From assembly GCA_002713215.1 (NCBI GenBank), contig PAVO01000039.1:1-64000 (forward strand): a DNA stretch of 64,000 nucleotides. The letters run 5' to 3'. The notes beneath the pieces were generated by a model. It saw nothing but the letters and a program-made list of their open reading frames with translations. It was not told the origin of the DNA and ran no database searches. This document shows positions 17,601 through 25,419 of the stretch, in pieces (position 1 is the stretch's first letter; each line of letters starts with the position of its first letter). A program made the position numbers and the translations under genes. The DNA comes from Crocinitomicaceae bacterium (GTDB lineage: Bacteria > Bacteroidota > Bacteroidia > Flavobacteriales_G > Salibacteraceae).

Positions 17601-18984
17601 TGTTTCCGGCAATTAATTCAATGTTGTGCTTTTTTCCAAATTGGGCCAAAACCTCGTTCAAGTGAGTTTCTTCATCCAATTTGTGGTTCAATAACTCCAG
17701 GTAATAATCCTCTCCAAATACAGATTTCCAATATAAAATAGCTGCTTCTGCCTGTTCTTCTCCAACATTAAGTACCAGATGCGCTGCTTCGGAATTAATA
17801 CCTCCTGACAGGCATATTAACCCCTCTTTAAACTCTTCAATAACCTCTTTTCCAACCCTGGGAATTCCTGCATAAAACCCATTGATATAGCCTTCCGATA
17901 CAATTTTTACCAGGTTGTGATATCCACTAACATCTTTAGCCAGCAGAACCAACGGATGCCTTCTATCGGGGTTGTCCTTGGTAAACTTTTGCTTCTTATA
18001 TTCTTCGGCAACATAAACCTCACAACCAATTATTGGTTTTATTCCTGCGCGAATACAAGCTTGATTGAATGCAAAAGCACCGTACATATTACCCAGGTCG
18101 GTCATGGCCACAGCACTCATGTTAAACTCCCTGGCCTTTTCTACCAAATTATAGATGTTGGTAGTGGCTTGAAGAACCGAATACTGGGTATGGTTGTGCA
18201 AATGGCAGAATTCAAATTCATGGAGTTCCTCTGCATCTCCCTCTTCCTCAACTGTTAGATCAATTGCTTCTGCTGTCTCTTCTGAAGTCCCTTCCAGTTC
18301 ATTAGGATTGTAGGGCTCTATGTTTAATCCTATAAGCTGAATTTCTTCCGGGTTGGCCAAAAGAAATGCAGCAAACTCATCGTCGCTAAGTCCTACATAT
18401 TTGGGAGTAAAAACTCCAATTCGAATAAGTTCAAGGAAACAGCGTGCCGTGGCCTCCACATCGGCAGAAGCATTGTGTGCCTCGTCAAATCCTTCTCCAA
18501 AGAGTTTTTGGTACAACTCGGTAAGTGTTGGCCATTTGAATTTTCCACCACGTCCACCCGGAATAGCAACATAATTGGTTGTTGCGTCGTTTTTGGTATC
18601 GAGGTCTTCCTTATCGTGCAGGGAAGTTTCAATCCCAGCCCTTAGGTACTCGCAACCAACAATATTTATATCAAATTCGATGTTGTGGCCAACGCTGTAA
18701 TTGGCCCTTTCTAAATCCTTGTTGAATTCTTCCAGCACATAGCTCAGGTCTACCCCTTGTTCCTTAGCGCGTTTGGTTGATATTCCATGGATTTTTTCGG
18801 CGTTGTAGGGTATCGTATAGCCATCTGGTTTTACAATGTAGTTTTTAACCTCAATCAACTGACCTTCGGCATCGTGAAGCTGCCAGGCCAACTGAACCAT
18901 TCTTGGCCAGTTATCGAAATCGGTTAACGGTGCATTGTAGTTTTTGGGTAAACCGGTAGTCTCTGTATCAAAAATTAAATACAT
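14686..18984 (-). CDS. dnaE: DNA polymerase III subunit alpha with fused proofreading exonuclease
   Basis: The protein has 1432 residues. Residues 1-~200 are a DnaQ-like 3'-5' exonuclease: FDTETTG (D6, E8) at the N terminus, VGHNIEFD, and HNASADVEAT. A PHP domain starts near 260 (HLHNHTQYSVL). The polymerase core has the catalytic aspartates in PDIDIDFDDEGRG near 656-668, followed by finger and helix-hairpin-helix regions, and an OB-fold region near 1200-1310 (ELKIACIVTEAN). The N-terminal exonuclease fusion is, as far as I know, normal for DnaE of Flavobacteriia and explains why no separate dnaQ is required. It is the replicative polymerase. The gene stands alone; no intrinsic terminator is visible between its stop and the island. 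Confidence 0.95.
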   Translation of the reverse strand: MYLIFDTETTGLPKNYNAPLTDFDNWPRMVQLAWQLHDAEGQLIEVKNYIVKPDGYTIPYNAEKIHGISTKRAKEQGVDLSYVLEEFNKDLERANYSVGHNIEFDINIVGCEYLRAGIETSLHDKEDLDTKNDATTNYVAIPGGRGGKFKWPTLTELYQKLFGEGFDEAHNASADVEATARCFLELIRIGVFTPKYVGLSDDEFAAFLLANPEEIQLIGLNIEPYNPNELEGTSEETAEAIDLTVEEEGDAEELHEFEFCHLHNHTQYSVLQATTNIYNLVEKAREFNMSAVAMTDLGNMYGAFAFNQACIRAGIKPIIGCEVYVAEEYKKQKFTKDNPDRRHPLVLLAKDVSGYHNLVKIVSEGYINGFYAGIPRVGKEVIEEFKEGLICLSGGINSEAAHLVLNVGEEQAEAAILYWKSVFGEDYYLELLNHKLDEETHLNEVLAQFGKKHNIELIAGNNNYYLTPEDANAHDILLCVKDGALQSDPIGRGRGYRKGMPNQEFYFKSQEEMKKLFVRYPKAISNTTKIAESIVPFQLEKDPLLPEFALPEGFDNQNDYLRHLTYKGAEKRYPEITDEIRERLDYELKIIKEMGFPGYFLIVQDFTSQARLMGVSVGPGRGSAAGSAVAYCVGITNIDPIEYKLLFERFLNPERISMPDIDIDFDDEGRGAIIEWVVEKYGYKQVAQIVTYGTMAAKSSLRDVGRVLNMPLNDVNNICKIFPDHLSASLKAVLADGGVTKKLSDKLNSDQKQQAEAFRKMSEGSDFNSQVINQAKILEGSVRNTGTHACGVIIAPDDLTNYIPVSTSKDADLLITQFDNKVVEDAGLLKMDFLGLKTLTVIKHAIKLIKEKHNVEIDIDAIPLDDEKTFELYQRGETNGTFQFESVGMQKYLRKLKPTNIEDLIAMNALYRPGPLQFIDSFIDRKHGREVVEYPHQLIEDILKDTNGIMVYQEQIMKTAQIIGGFSLGGADLLRRAMGKKKMDVMQQQKVVFAEGAKRIHDIEEEKSNEIFEVMEKFAEYGFNRSHSAAYSLIAYQTAYLKAHYPAEFMAAVLTNSMNDIKKVTFFMDECRRMAMPVLGPDVNESSYRFSVNDKGEIRFGMGAVKGVGEGAVEAIISERQNGKYTSIFDFTKRIDLRACNKRALESLALAGGFDSFENTHRAQYFYEEGGSTFLEKAIKFGASHQLSENSAQVSLFGESSDVSIPEPSPPECEKWGTLEELSKEKEMVGVFISGHPLDDYRLEIEHFCMKNFHLGMLSANMGAFMGKELKIACIVTEANHLTTKKGKPWGKVKIEDYQGDFELFLFGDDYLNNQPFLTPNYYLFIRGTVVMSRYRNEPEFKVKKMSLLSDLREKIASEISLSVNLNRVDDVFIDELDHLLEKNEGNCKVIMKFHDEKEQIDSKGILRGKKVVISDELIEQLEKLDIGFTMN

Positions 18985-19088
18985 AAAATAATTCGCTTAG
19001 TATTCCTCTGTATCACAGGATAATACAACTTTACTCTTATCCTAAAATGGGTTTATGAAATTAGGAAATTCAATGCTTAAATCGGTTT

Positions 19089-19108
19089 ACCTAAACCTGG
19101 ATTTAGGT
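19089..19108. promoter_or_regulatory. Palindrome in the divergent dnaE / T9SS-gene spacer
   Basis: ACCTAAA-N6-TTTAGGT is a perfect 7-bp dyad in the 280-bp space between dnaE (leftward) and the 19265 gene (rightward). A second, shorter inverted repeat (aggataa / ttatcct, 19017-19043) lies nearer dnaE. Both could be operator sites. The rest of this spacer shows nothing that I can name. Confidence 0.35.
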
Positions 19109-19264
19109 TTTACTTATTAACATCTCAAAGCTTAGTACCTAACAATTGATACCACTTAAACATTGAATACGGCTATTCATAAAACCAACGGATTTGATTT
19201 CCGGAAGGTGTAACCTATTCTTTAATTTTATAGTAAACTGAATAACAACGCATACCCACAGCTA

Positions 19265-20638
19265 ATGAGAAAACTTCTACTTGGTATATTAATTCTGGTA
19301 AGTCAACCGGCTTTTTCTCAAATAAGCAAAAATGTAACTCTACTGAGTAACTGGAATGATACAACCATAGCCCCAAATACCAGGGAGAATCCATACAATG
19401 AAGTCTGGGGCTTTGCTCTAAATCATCGAGAATATGCCGTCATCGGCTCTACGTATGGAACTCATATTATTGACGTAACCCGCCCTACCAGAATATACCA
19501 GGTAGATTCTGCTCGAGGTGCTTATAGGGGAACCAACGTGGTTCACCGGGATTATAAAGTTTATAAAAACTACCTGTACGCTGTATGCGATGAAGGGGGC
19601 AGTTCGTTGCAAATATTCGATCTTCAGTATTTGCCCGACTCCCTGGTTAAAGTATACGATGAGGACTCTCTGTTTAAAAGAGCACACAACATCTTTATTG
19701 ATTCGGCTTCGGAGCGATTGTATGTATGCGGTACCGAGCATAGTGCGTTAATTATTTATTCCATAAAAGACCCTTTATCGCCACAGCGCCTAACTACCTA
19801 TACGGGTTTACCCGAAGTGCATGATATATATGTAAGGCACGACTTCGCCTATATAAACGGTTCAAAAAGAGGGTTCTACATTGTTGACTTTTATAAGCCG
19901 AAGAAACCGGTTACGTACACCTCACTAACCTCCTATCCGGATAAGGGATACAATCATAGTGGCTGGTTAAATGAGCGAGGGGATATTTTTGTTTTTTGTG
20001 ACGAAACCCGCGGTAAAAAAGTCAAAGTGTATGACGTTTCGGATTTAAAAAACATAAAACTAAAATCTACACTCACTTCTGGTGTAGATGATAGTTCCAT
20101 AGCTCATAATGTAATAATTAAGGGGGAATTTGCTTTCTTTTCCTATTATGCTGACGGACTGCAAATCTTTGATATATCTGACCCCTCAAAACCGGTAAAA
20201 ACAGGATTCTACGATACTCATCTTGGAAAAGACAGCATTGGTTTCCATGGAGCATGGGGCATTTATCCGCTTTTGCCTTCGGGAAATGTATTGGTAAGTG
20301 ATATGAAGACAGGGTTGTATGTGTTCAACGTTGACAAGTCACTACAAACACATGTCGCTGAGTCTCTACCCAATTCAAATGATATTAAAATATACCCCAA
20401 CCCTTTTTCAACCAATATCGACGTAGACCTCTCTTCTGCAAAAGCTCAGCGAGTAGATTTGGTTCTCTACGATGAACTTGGAAAAGAAATTGAAACCCGG
20501 AAAGAGCATGGCCTGGAGAACGAACAAAACGTCTACCGGCTTCACCTTAAGGATGCCATTTCAACACCGAAGGTTTACCTTTTAAAGGTATTACTTGACG
20601 ATCAGGTTTATACTTACGAATTAGTAAAATCAAACTAA
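19265..20638 (+). CDS. Choice-of-anchor B family protein with T9SS sorting domain
   Basis: The protein has 457 residues with a signal peptide ending near residue 18 (PAFSQ). The body consists of repeated beta-propeller-like blades (for example THIIDVTRP, LQIFDLQYL, LIIYSIKDPLSPQ, LQIFDISDPSKP), the pattern of the choice-of-anchor B domain. From about residue 375 (IKIYPNPFSTNIDVDL) to the end is a type A T9SS sorting domain. It is therefore a cell-surface or released protein. It is transcribed alone, divergently from dnaE. No enzymatic residues are evident. Confidence 0.88.
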   Translation: MRKLLLGILILVSQPAFSQISKNVTLLSNWNDTTIAPNTRENPYNEVWGFALNHREYAVIGSTYGTHIIDVTRPTRIYQVDSARGAYRGTNVVHRDYKVYKNYLYAVCDEGGSSLQIFDLQYLPDSLVKVYDEDSLFKRAHNIFIDSASERLYVCGTEHSALIIYSIKDPLSPQRLTTYTGLPEVHDIYVRHDFAYINGSKRGFYIVDFYKPKKPVTYTSLTSYPDKGYNHSGWLNERGDIFVFCDETRGKKVKVYDVSDLKNIKLKSTLTSGVDDSSIAHNVIIKGEFAFFSYYADGLQIFDISDPSKPVKTGFYDTHLGKDSIGFHGAWGIYPLLPSGNVLVSDMKTGLYVFNVDKSLQTHVAESLPNSNDIKIYPNPFSTNIDVDLSSAKAQRVDLVLYDELGKEIETRKEHGLENEQNVYRLHLKDAISTPKVYLLKVLLDDQVYTYELVKSN

Positions 20639-20747
20639 CCACCTAATCAATAAAAACAGGTTTAATTTCTGACCCATCTCATTGTATAGTCGGCTTTCCG
20701 TTTTTACGTTTGAATTACGCAACTGCTAATGTGTTAAATTAAGTATT

Positions 20748-21248
20748 ATGTCCAGGCCTAAAACAAAAAACGAGTTGCTCAAGTTGAGCCAAAAGAATTT
20801 TAAAAAATTGAATCAACTCATAGAATCATTCACCCCGGATGAACAGCAAGCTGAGTTTCCGGAAGGAACCATGAATAGAAATATCAGAGATATTCTGTGC
20901 CATTTGCATCACTGGCATTTAATGATGGCGGAATGGTATACGATAGGAATGTCCGGGGAAAAACCTGAGATGCCAGCGAAGGGATATACCTGGAAAACTA
21001 CTCCGGAATTGAACCGAAAAATATGGGAAGATTATTGTTCTATTGGGCTTTCGGAAGCAAAGAAACTAGTCGATCAATCCTATCGTTCTGTTCAGGATAT
21101 AATAAACGCGCACTCAAACGAAGAACTGTTTGAAAAGAAAAGGTACAAATGGACAGGTACAACCTCCCTAGGCGCTTACCTGATTTCAGCTACTTCAAGC
21201 CATTACGACTGGGCTTATAAATTGATTAAAAAGGCTAAGAAGGACTGA
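20748..21248 (+). CDS. ClbS/DfsB family four-helix bundle protein
   Basis: The protein has 166 residues with the family pattern: an N-terminal helix (TKNELLKLSQKNFKKL), a DILCHLHHWHLMMAEWY helix, a loop with KGYTWKTTPELN, and a last part with TSSHYDWAYKLIKK. ClbS, a family member, protects against colibactin and DfsB is linked to other small-molecule resistance; most members are uncharacterised. The conserved histidines (CHLHHWH, SHYDW) suit metal or small-molecule binding. It stands alone between convergent genes; no toxin or biosynthetic cluster is present nearby. Confidence 0.85.
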   Translation: MSRPKTKNELLKLSQKNFKKLNQLIESFTPDEQQAEFPEGTMNRNIRDILCHLHHWHLMMAEWYTIGMSGEKPEMPAKGYTWKTTPELNRKIWEDYCSIGLSEAKKLVDQSYRSVQDIINAHSNEELFEKKRYKWTGTTSLGAYLISATSSHYDWAYKLIKKAKKD

Positions 21249-21266
21249 GTGAAAACCGACTAATAC

Positions 21267-22268
21267 CTACTCGGTCAGGCGATTAACACCCTTAGCTGCC
21301 AAGGTATGTGATTCGTCAATCACCAGGGTTTCCCTATACTTGGTGAGGGCTTCGGGCAATAGATTTTGAAGTTCCAGACAATACCCCCACATATAGGTAG
21401 CATTAGCATACTGGGGTTCAATTTCTGCAGCGGTTTTGAAATAACCCAGGGCCGAATCAGGCTGTTCCAACAACATTAATTTTACGTAACCTATGTTGTA
21501 ATTTGCAGCAACGTGTCTGGGTTCCAGTTCTAAAATTGCGTTATAATCTTCCAGTGCATCAGCAGCGTTGCTTACATTTTGCCGATGAAGGCCACGAGCA
21601 TAATGGGTTTCGATGCTGTTGGGTTTGGCCAACAACGCATTGGTATAGTAGGCATCGGCTAATTCATGTTTTTCAATGGCATACAGTTTACCCAATTGCA
21701 TATACGCGTTATAATGTTTGGCGTCCTGCTCCACCGCAGTCTGAAAACTGGAAACGGCCTTAACGGTATCTTTGGAGTATTCATGAGCCATTCCCTTTAA
21801 ATAATAAGCTTCGGCCAGATAAGCATCGAAACCCAATGCGGCATTGGCCCAATCAATTGTTTTTTGATAATCTCCAGCCCATAGAAAAATCTCTGAAATC
21901 TTAAGCATAATTTCTGTGGATCCCGGGCTCTTGTGAATCGCTTCGTCAAGCAAGGCCTTGGCTAACCCAATTTGTTTTTGATCGATAAGTACTTCGGCCT
22001 TTGCCACGTAATAAGCACCGTTGGTGCTATCTAACTGTATGGCCCTGGCAAAATCAGGGATCGCTTCATCCAGTTTACCATTCTTCCACAGCCAATTGCC
22101 TCTTGCAGCATACAATTCAGCATTGGAGTTATCAGCATTAATGAGAGTCGATAAACTATCGTACCCGCTCCCAAAGCTTACTTTTTGAATATTGGGGTTA
22201 TCGCCTTCTGAAGCATTGTCGCAGGCAAAAAACAGGGTCAATAAAGAAAGAAATAGCAAGTTTCTCAT
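21267..22268 (-). CDS. Tetratricopeptide-repeat lipoprotein
   Basis: The protein has 333 residues. The lipobox is FFAC (Cys16) after a short hydrophobic segment. The rest is built from about eight TPR units (for example NAELYAARGNWLWKNGKLDEA, AEAYYLKGMAHEYSKDT, VAANYNIGYVKLMLL). It should be anchored in the periplasmic leaflet of a membrane and act as a protein-interaction scaffold. It follows recA on the same strand, but a hairpin terminator lies between them, so it is probably a separate unit. Confidence 0.85.
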   Translation of the reverse strand: MRNLLFLSLLTLFFACDNASEGDNPNIQKVSFGSGYDSLSTLINADNSNAELYAARGNWLWKNGKLDEAIPDFARAIQLDSTNGAYYVAKAEVLIDQKQIGLAKALLDEAIHKSPGSTEIMLKISEIFLWAGDYQKTIDWANAALGFDAYLAEAYYLKGMAHEYSKDTVKAVSSFQTAVEQDAKHYNAYMQLGKLYAIEKHELADAYYTNALLAKPNSIETHYARGLHRQNVSNAADALEDYNAILELEPRHVAANYNIGYVKLMLLEQPDSALGYFKTAAEIEPQYANATYMWGYCLELQNLLPEALTKYRETLVIDESHTLAAKGVNRLTE

Positions 22269-22296
22269 AAAAAGTATGTCGACTAAGTGTAAAACA

Positions 22297-22326
22297 AAAC
22301 CCCATTTTCAAAAGAAAACAGGGTTT
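22297..22326 (-). terminator. recA terminator
   Basis: The arms aaacccc-attttc and gaaaac-agggttt form a hairpin with a 4-nt loop. On the minus strand it is followed by a T-rich tract (ttttgtttta). It lies 39 bp after the recA stop. Confidence 0.65.
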
Positions 22327-22364
22327 GCCAAAATTAAATCGTTTAAATAAACTGATCGTATCAA

Positions 22365-23357
22365 TTAGCCAGCGGCTAGTTTCTCCCGAATTTTACCATC
22401 AATTTCATCAGCCAGTTCGGGGTTATCATCAATCAATTCTTTAACAGCATCTCTACCCTGACCCAGTTTGGTATCTCCATAGCTAAACCAACTTCCGCTT
22501 TTTTGAACCACCCCATTGTCGACTGCTAAATCTAAAATTTCACCGGATCTTGAAATTCCACTTCCAAACATGATATCGAACTCGGCCTTACGGAAAGGTG
22601 GCGCCATTTTGTTTTTTACCACTTTAACCCGAGTACGGTTTCCAATTACATTATCGGCATGTTTAATCTGACCAATTCTGCGAATGTCAAGACGAACCGA
22701 AGCATAGAATTTAAGTGCCTTACCACCGGTTGTTGTTTCAGGGCTGCCAAACATAACCCCAATTTTATCCCTCAACTGATTGATAAAAATGCAACAGCAA
22801 TTGGTTTTGTTAATGGTAGCCGTTAATTTTCTCAAAGCCTGAGACATTAATCGGGCTTGAAGTCCCATTACAGAATCTCCCATTTCTCCTTCTATTTCAG
22901 CGCGAGGTGTAAGTGCAGCAACTGAATCCACAATGATTAAATCGATAGCTCCGGAACGAATTAAGTTGTCAGTAATTTCCAGGGCTTGCTCGCCATTATC
23001 GGGTTGCGAAATCAACAGGTTTTCGGTATCAACACCCAGGTTTTCTGCGTAGAAACGATCGAATGCATGCTCGGCATCGATAAACGCAGCTATACCTCCC
23101 TGCTTTTGAACCTCAGCAATAGCATGAATTGCCAGCGTAGTTTTACCGGATGATTCCGGGCCATATATTTCAACAACTCTTCCTTTAGGGAAGCCATTAA
23201 TACCCAGCGCGGTATCCAGGGTAATGGAGCCGGAAGGAATTGCTTCTATTTTTTCGACGACGTCATCGCCTAGTTTCATTACGGCACCTTTACCGTAGGT
23301 TTTATCTATTTTATCGAGTGTTAGTTTTAAAGCTTTAAGCTTAGCATCTTGTGACAT
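22365..23357 (-). CDS. recA: Recombinase RecA
   Basis: The protein has 330 residues, close to the usual RecA length. Walker A is GPESSGKT at 66-73, Walker B is [10 protein letters not shown] with D143, and the family signatures [14 protein letters not shown] and [15 protein letters not shown] are present. It forms ATP-dependent filaments on single-stranded DNA for homologous recombination and, where LexA exists, SOS induction. It is a single-gene unit with its own terminator. The promoter carries a palindrome, CGTAA-N5-TTACG, that recurs before a TPR gene at 34.5 kb. Confidence 0.98.
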   Translation of the reverse strand: MSQDAKLKALKLTLDKIDKTYGKGAVMKLGDDVVEKIEAIPSGSITLDTALGINGFPKGRVVEIYGPESSGKTTLAIHAIAEVQKQGGIAAFIDAEHAFDRFYAENLGVDTENLLISQPDNGEQALEITDNLIRSGAIDLIIVDSVAALTPRAEIEGEMGDSVMGLQARLMSQALRKLTATINKTNCCCIFINQLRDKIGVMFGSPETTTGGKALKFYASVRLDIRRIGQIKHADNVIGNRTRVKVVKNKMAPPFRKAEFDIMFGSGISRSGEILDLAVDNGVVQKSGSWFSYGDTKLGQGRDAVKELIDDNPELADEIDGKIREKLAAG

Positions 23358-23385
23358 GAAATCTGTTTTAAGTAATTTATGAAGG

Positions 23386-23432
23386 CAAATAAAACACGGT
23401 AAAACGTAACCTATTTACGGTGTAAAAATAAA
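23386..23432 (-). promoter_or_regulatory. recA promoter with CGTAA-N5-TTACG palindrome
   Basis: On the minus strand TTTATTTG (23386-23393) is a 7 of 8 match to the -7 box. Eleven nt upstream lies the perfect inverted repeat CGTAACCTATTTACG (23405-23419), over the expected -33 region, followed by an A/T-rich block to about 23438. The same palindrome, distance and A/T block occur at 34531-34578. The position fits a repressor or activator site. Confidence 0.6.
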
Positions 23433-23598
23433 TTTTTGAATGCACCGATTGCCACCTGATTGCCTGTTTTTATGCACCATATTTCTACTACGGGAATCTA
23501 CGTATAATTAGTAAGGTAATGCCTGTAAATCTTGTATTTAGTTCTTTTTTTCTCTGAGAAAATTTTAATTTTAAATCCTAATTTCAAAGCTTCTCATT

Positions 23599-24642
23599 AT
23601 GATTACTACAATTAAATCTCTTTTAATCATAACCATTGTTTCATTATCGACCTTCTCAATCGCACAAGACAAAAAAGCGAATAAGGCAAAAATTAAAGAA
23701 TTGGAAACGCAGTATGGTTGTTTCTCCAGTCATAAAGCCATTTATAAAAACGAAAAATGGTCGATGATTAAGTTCCATGTGGTTTACAAGATAACCACGG
23801 CTACTGTTGCAAAAGCCATGGATAAAATTGATGGTGTCGGTAAAGTTAAATCATCTAGTGGATCGTATGGAATTCTTTCCGGGGTAACTGAAGACGATCT
23901 TCAAAAAATTACTGACCAGGTGGCGGAAACCTTTATTAAAAGAATGAAGGAAGAAGCGGGAATTGAAGTCATTCCATGGAGTGTGTTTGAACGGTCGGAG
24001 AAGACCCAAAAGCTAAAAGAAGCTGCAGAAGATCCTGAAATCTACTCCAAATCTCAGGGATTGGGCTATTGTGTTAGCTACCAAAACACCCCCATATGGA
24101 ACAAAGTAATTGCCATTCCACCGGGAGGAAAAAAACTGGCCAAGGAGCAGGGAACCAATATAGCCAGCTTGGTTCTATACATTGACTTTGCAGATGTTGC
24201 CTCCAATGCAACGGCCTATATCAATGAAACGTCCAGATCTGCTAGCACAATTACCTACTCCTATGGCGAAAGTGCGGAACAGTCGATTGTGGCCGGAGTT
24301 CGAATTGTTCCTTCAATAGGTAGTGAAAGTTCCTGGGAAGCTGCGACAAACGTGGGCGGCACCATGCTAAGCGTAAACACAGAATACTTAAACTCATGGT
24401 ATATGGGATATTACGGAGCCAATCCAAATAGACTTACATCTACTGTACCCTATGCCGATAAAGTTGAGAAATTTGAAGGAGAGCTACCCGAAGTATTACA
24501 AAACCGCCGTAACAAAAAGATTGAATACGTTTCCACTTTTGAAGTGAAAACCACTCCCGAAAAATACGGTGCAGCGGTTTTGGACGCGGCAAATAAATAC
24601 TTTACCGATATTATCGCCTATTACAATTTGACAAAAAATTAG
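23599..24642 (+). CDS. Secreted protein of unknown function
   Basis: The protein has 347 residues with a signal peptide ending near residue 22 (TFSIAQ). The mature part begins with a lysine-rich helix (DKKANKAKIKELETQYG) and contains mixed alpha/beta sequence with a glycine-rich segment (IAIPPGGKKLAKEQG) and a run of serine/threonine-rich strands near residues 195-240 (TYSYGESAEQSIVAGVRIV). It has only two cysteines in the mature region. I do not recognise the family. A second small secreted protein follows 16 nt downstream. Confidence 0.75.
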   Translation: MITTIKSLLIITIVSLSTFSIAQDKKANKAKIKELETQYGCFSSHKAIYKNEKWSMIKFHVVYKITTATVAKAMDKIDGVGKVKSSSGSYGILSGVTEDDLQKITDQVAETFIKRMKEEAGIEVIPWSVFERSEKTQKLKEAAEDPEIYSKSQGLGYCVSYQNTPIWNKVIAIPPGGKKLAKEQGTNIASLVLYIDFADVASNATAYINETSRSASTITYSYGESAEQSIVAGVRIVPSIGSESSWEAATNVGGTMLSVNTEYLNSWYMGYYGANPNRLTSTVPYADKVEKFEGELPEVLQNRRNKKIEYVSTFEVKTTPEKYGAAVLDAANKYFTDIIAYYNLTKN

Positions 24643-24658
24643 TTCCTTTGTCAATTCA

Positions 24659-25039
24659 GTGAAGCGGATAGCACTAACATATGTTCTTACTCTAATTGGA
24701 TTTGTTGGTTATTGCCAACAGGAGTTCAATTCGAACTTAACCAATTCTATAAAGCTTACTGAGTTTAATCCAAAGTTTACTCCTTCACAATTGATTTCTC
24801 CATTTTCATTTAAATTGCTTGAAGATGCGGTTAGTTTAACTTCGAAAAACTCGGATAAACCCTGGGTAAATACTTTCTTCCCAATTAGTCATACCAATAC
24901 TAGCATTTATTATTCGGAACGACTAACGCAAATGGGAAATCCTTACCAAAGCAGGTTTCCCCAGGATGCAATTATTACCGGAGGAATAAATTACGTAGTT
25001 AATAAGATCGCCAGCAAAAGCTGGAGCCTTTGGCCGTAA
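24659..25039 (+). CDS. Small secreted protein, GTG start, unknown function
   Basis: The protein has 126 residues. The start codon appears to be GTG, followed by a clear signal peptide (KRIALTYVLTLIGFVGYCQQ). The mature part is serine-, asparagine- and aromatic-rich (NTFFPISHTNTSIYYSERL) and ends with GGINYVVNKIASKSW. The 16-nt gap to the preceding secreted protein suggests one transcript. No family is recognised. The abrupt end after SWSLWP gives no sign of truncation, as there is no continuing frame downstream. Confidence 0.6.
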   Translation: MKRIALTYVLTLIGFVGYCQQEFNSNLTNSIKLTEFNPKFTPSQLISPFSFKLLEDAVSLTSKNSDKPWVNTFFPISHTNTSIYYSERLTQMGNPYQSRFPQDAIITGGINYVVNKIASKSWSLWP

Positions 25040-25162
25040 TATATACAGTAACAAGTTATTAGCTTCGTACATTTGATTTACCGTCTGTAATTATTATTCT
25101 ATCTACTCTGACGTGCATAAAAAAAAGTCTTACTTTCGAGGCTTAATTTAATTCTTAATATT

Positions 25163-25357
25163 TTGAAAACAGGAACAGTAAAATTCTTCAATCAAGAAAA
25201 AGGCTTTGGCTTTATTACTGAAGAAGGAACAGGTAAAGAATACTTTGTTCACAAAACAGGATGTATTGATATTATAACCGACGGCGACGAAGTTACATTT
25301 GAAGTTGGAGAGGGTAGAAAAGGCCCCATGGCAGTTGACGTAAAGCAAAACGTATAA
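25163..25357 (+). CDS. Cold-shock domain protein
   Basis: The protein has 64 residues, all of it a cold-shock OB fold: RNP1 KGFGFI at 13-18 and RNP2-like YFVH at 27-30. The start appears to be TTG, because the frame begins with the conserved MKTGTVKFFN and no ATG is available upstream. Such proteins bind single-stranded RNA and act as RNA chaperones. A possible -7 box, TACTTTCG, lies at 25131-25138, giving a short leader unlike the long leader of E. coli cspA. A strong hairpin terminator follows. Confidence 0.93.
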   Translation: MKTGTVKFFNQEKGFGFITEEGTGKEYFVHKTGCIDIITDGDEVTFEVGEGRKGPMAVDVKQNV

Positions 25358-25374
25358 TATTTATAAATCGTAAC

Positions 25375-25404
25375 AAAAAAGGCTCGCAATGCGAGCCTTT
25401 TTTG
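25375..25404. terminator. Bidirectional terminator between the cold-shock gene and the export operon
   Basis: ggctcgc and gcgagcc (25381-25387 and 25391-25397) form a perfect stem with a 3-nt loop, with six A before and a T run after. It can end both the cold-shock gene (plus) and the adaptor gene of the ABC operon (minus, stop at 25420). Confidence 0.9.
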
Positions 25405-25419
25405 TTTGTCGCTACAGGG

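Noticed and set aside
14686-18984. DnaE with fused exonuclease as a novel fusion
   Set aside because: As far as I know this layout is usual in Flavobacteriia, so it is annotated but not presented as a discovery.
23405-23419. Calling the recA palindrome a LexA box
   Set aside because: No lexA gene is in the window and I do not know a defined LexA motif for Bacteroidota, so only the shared palindrome is reported.
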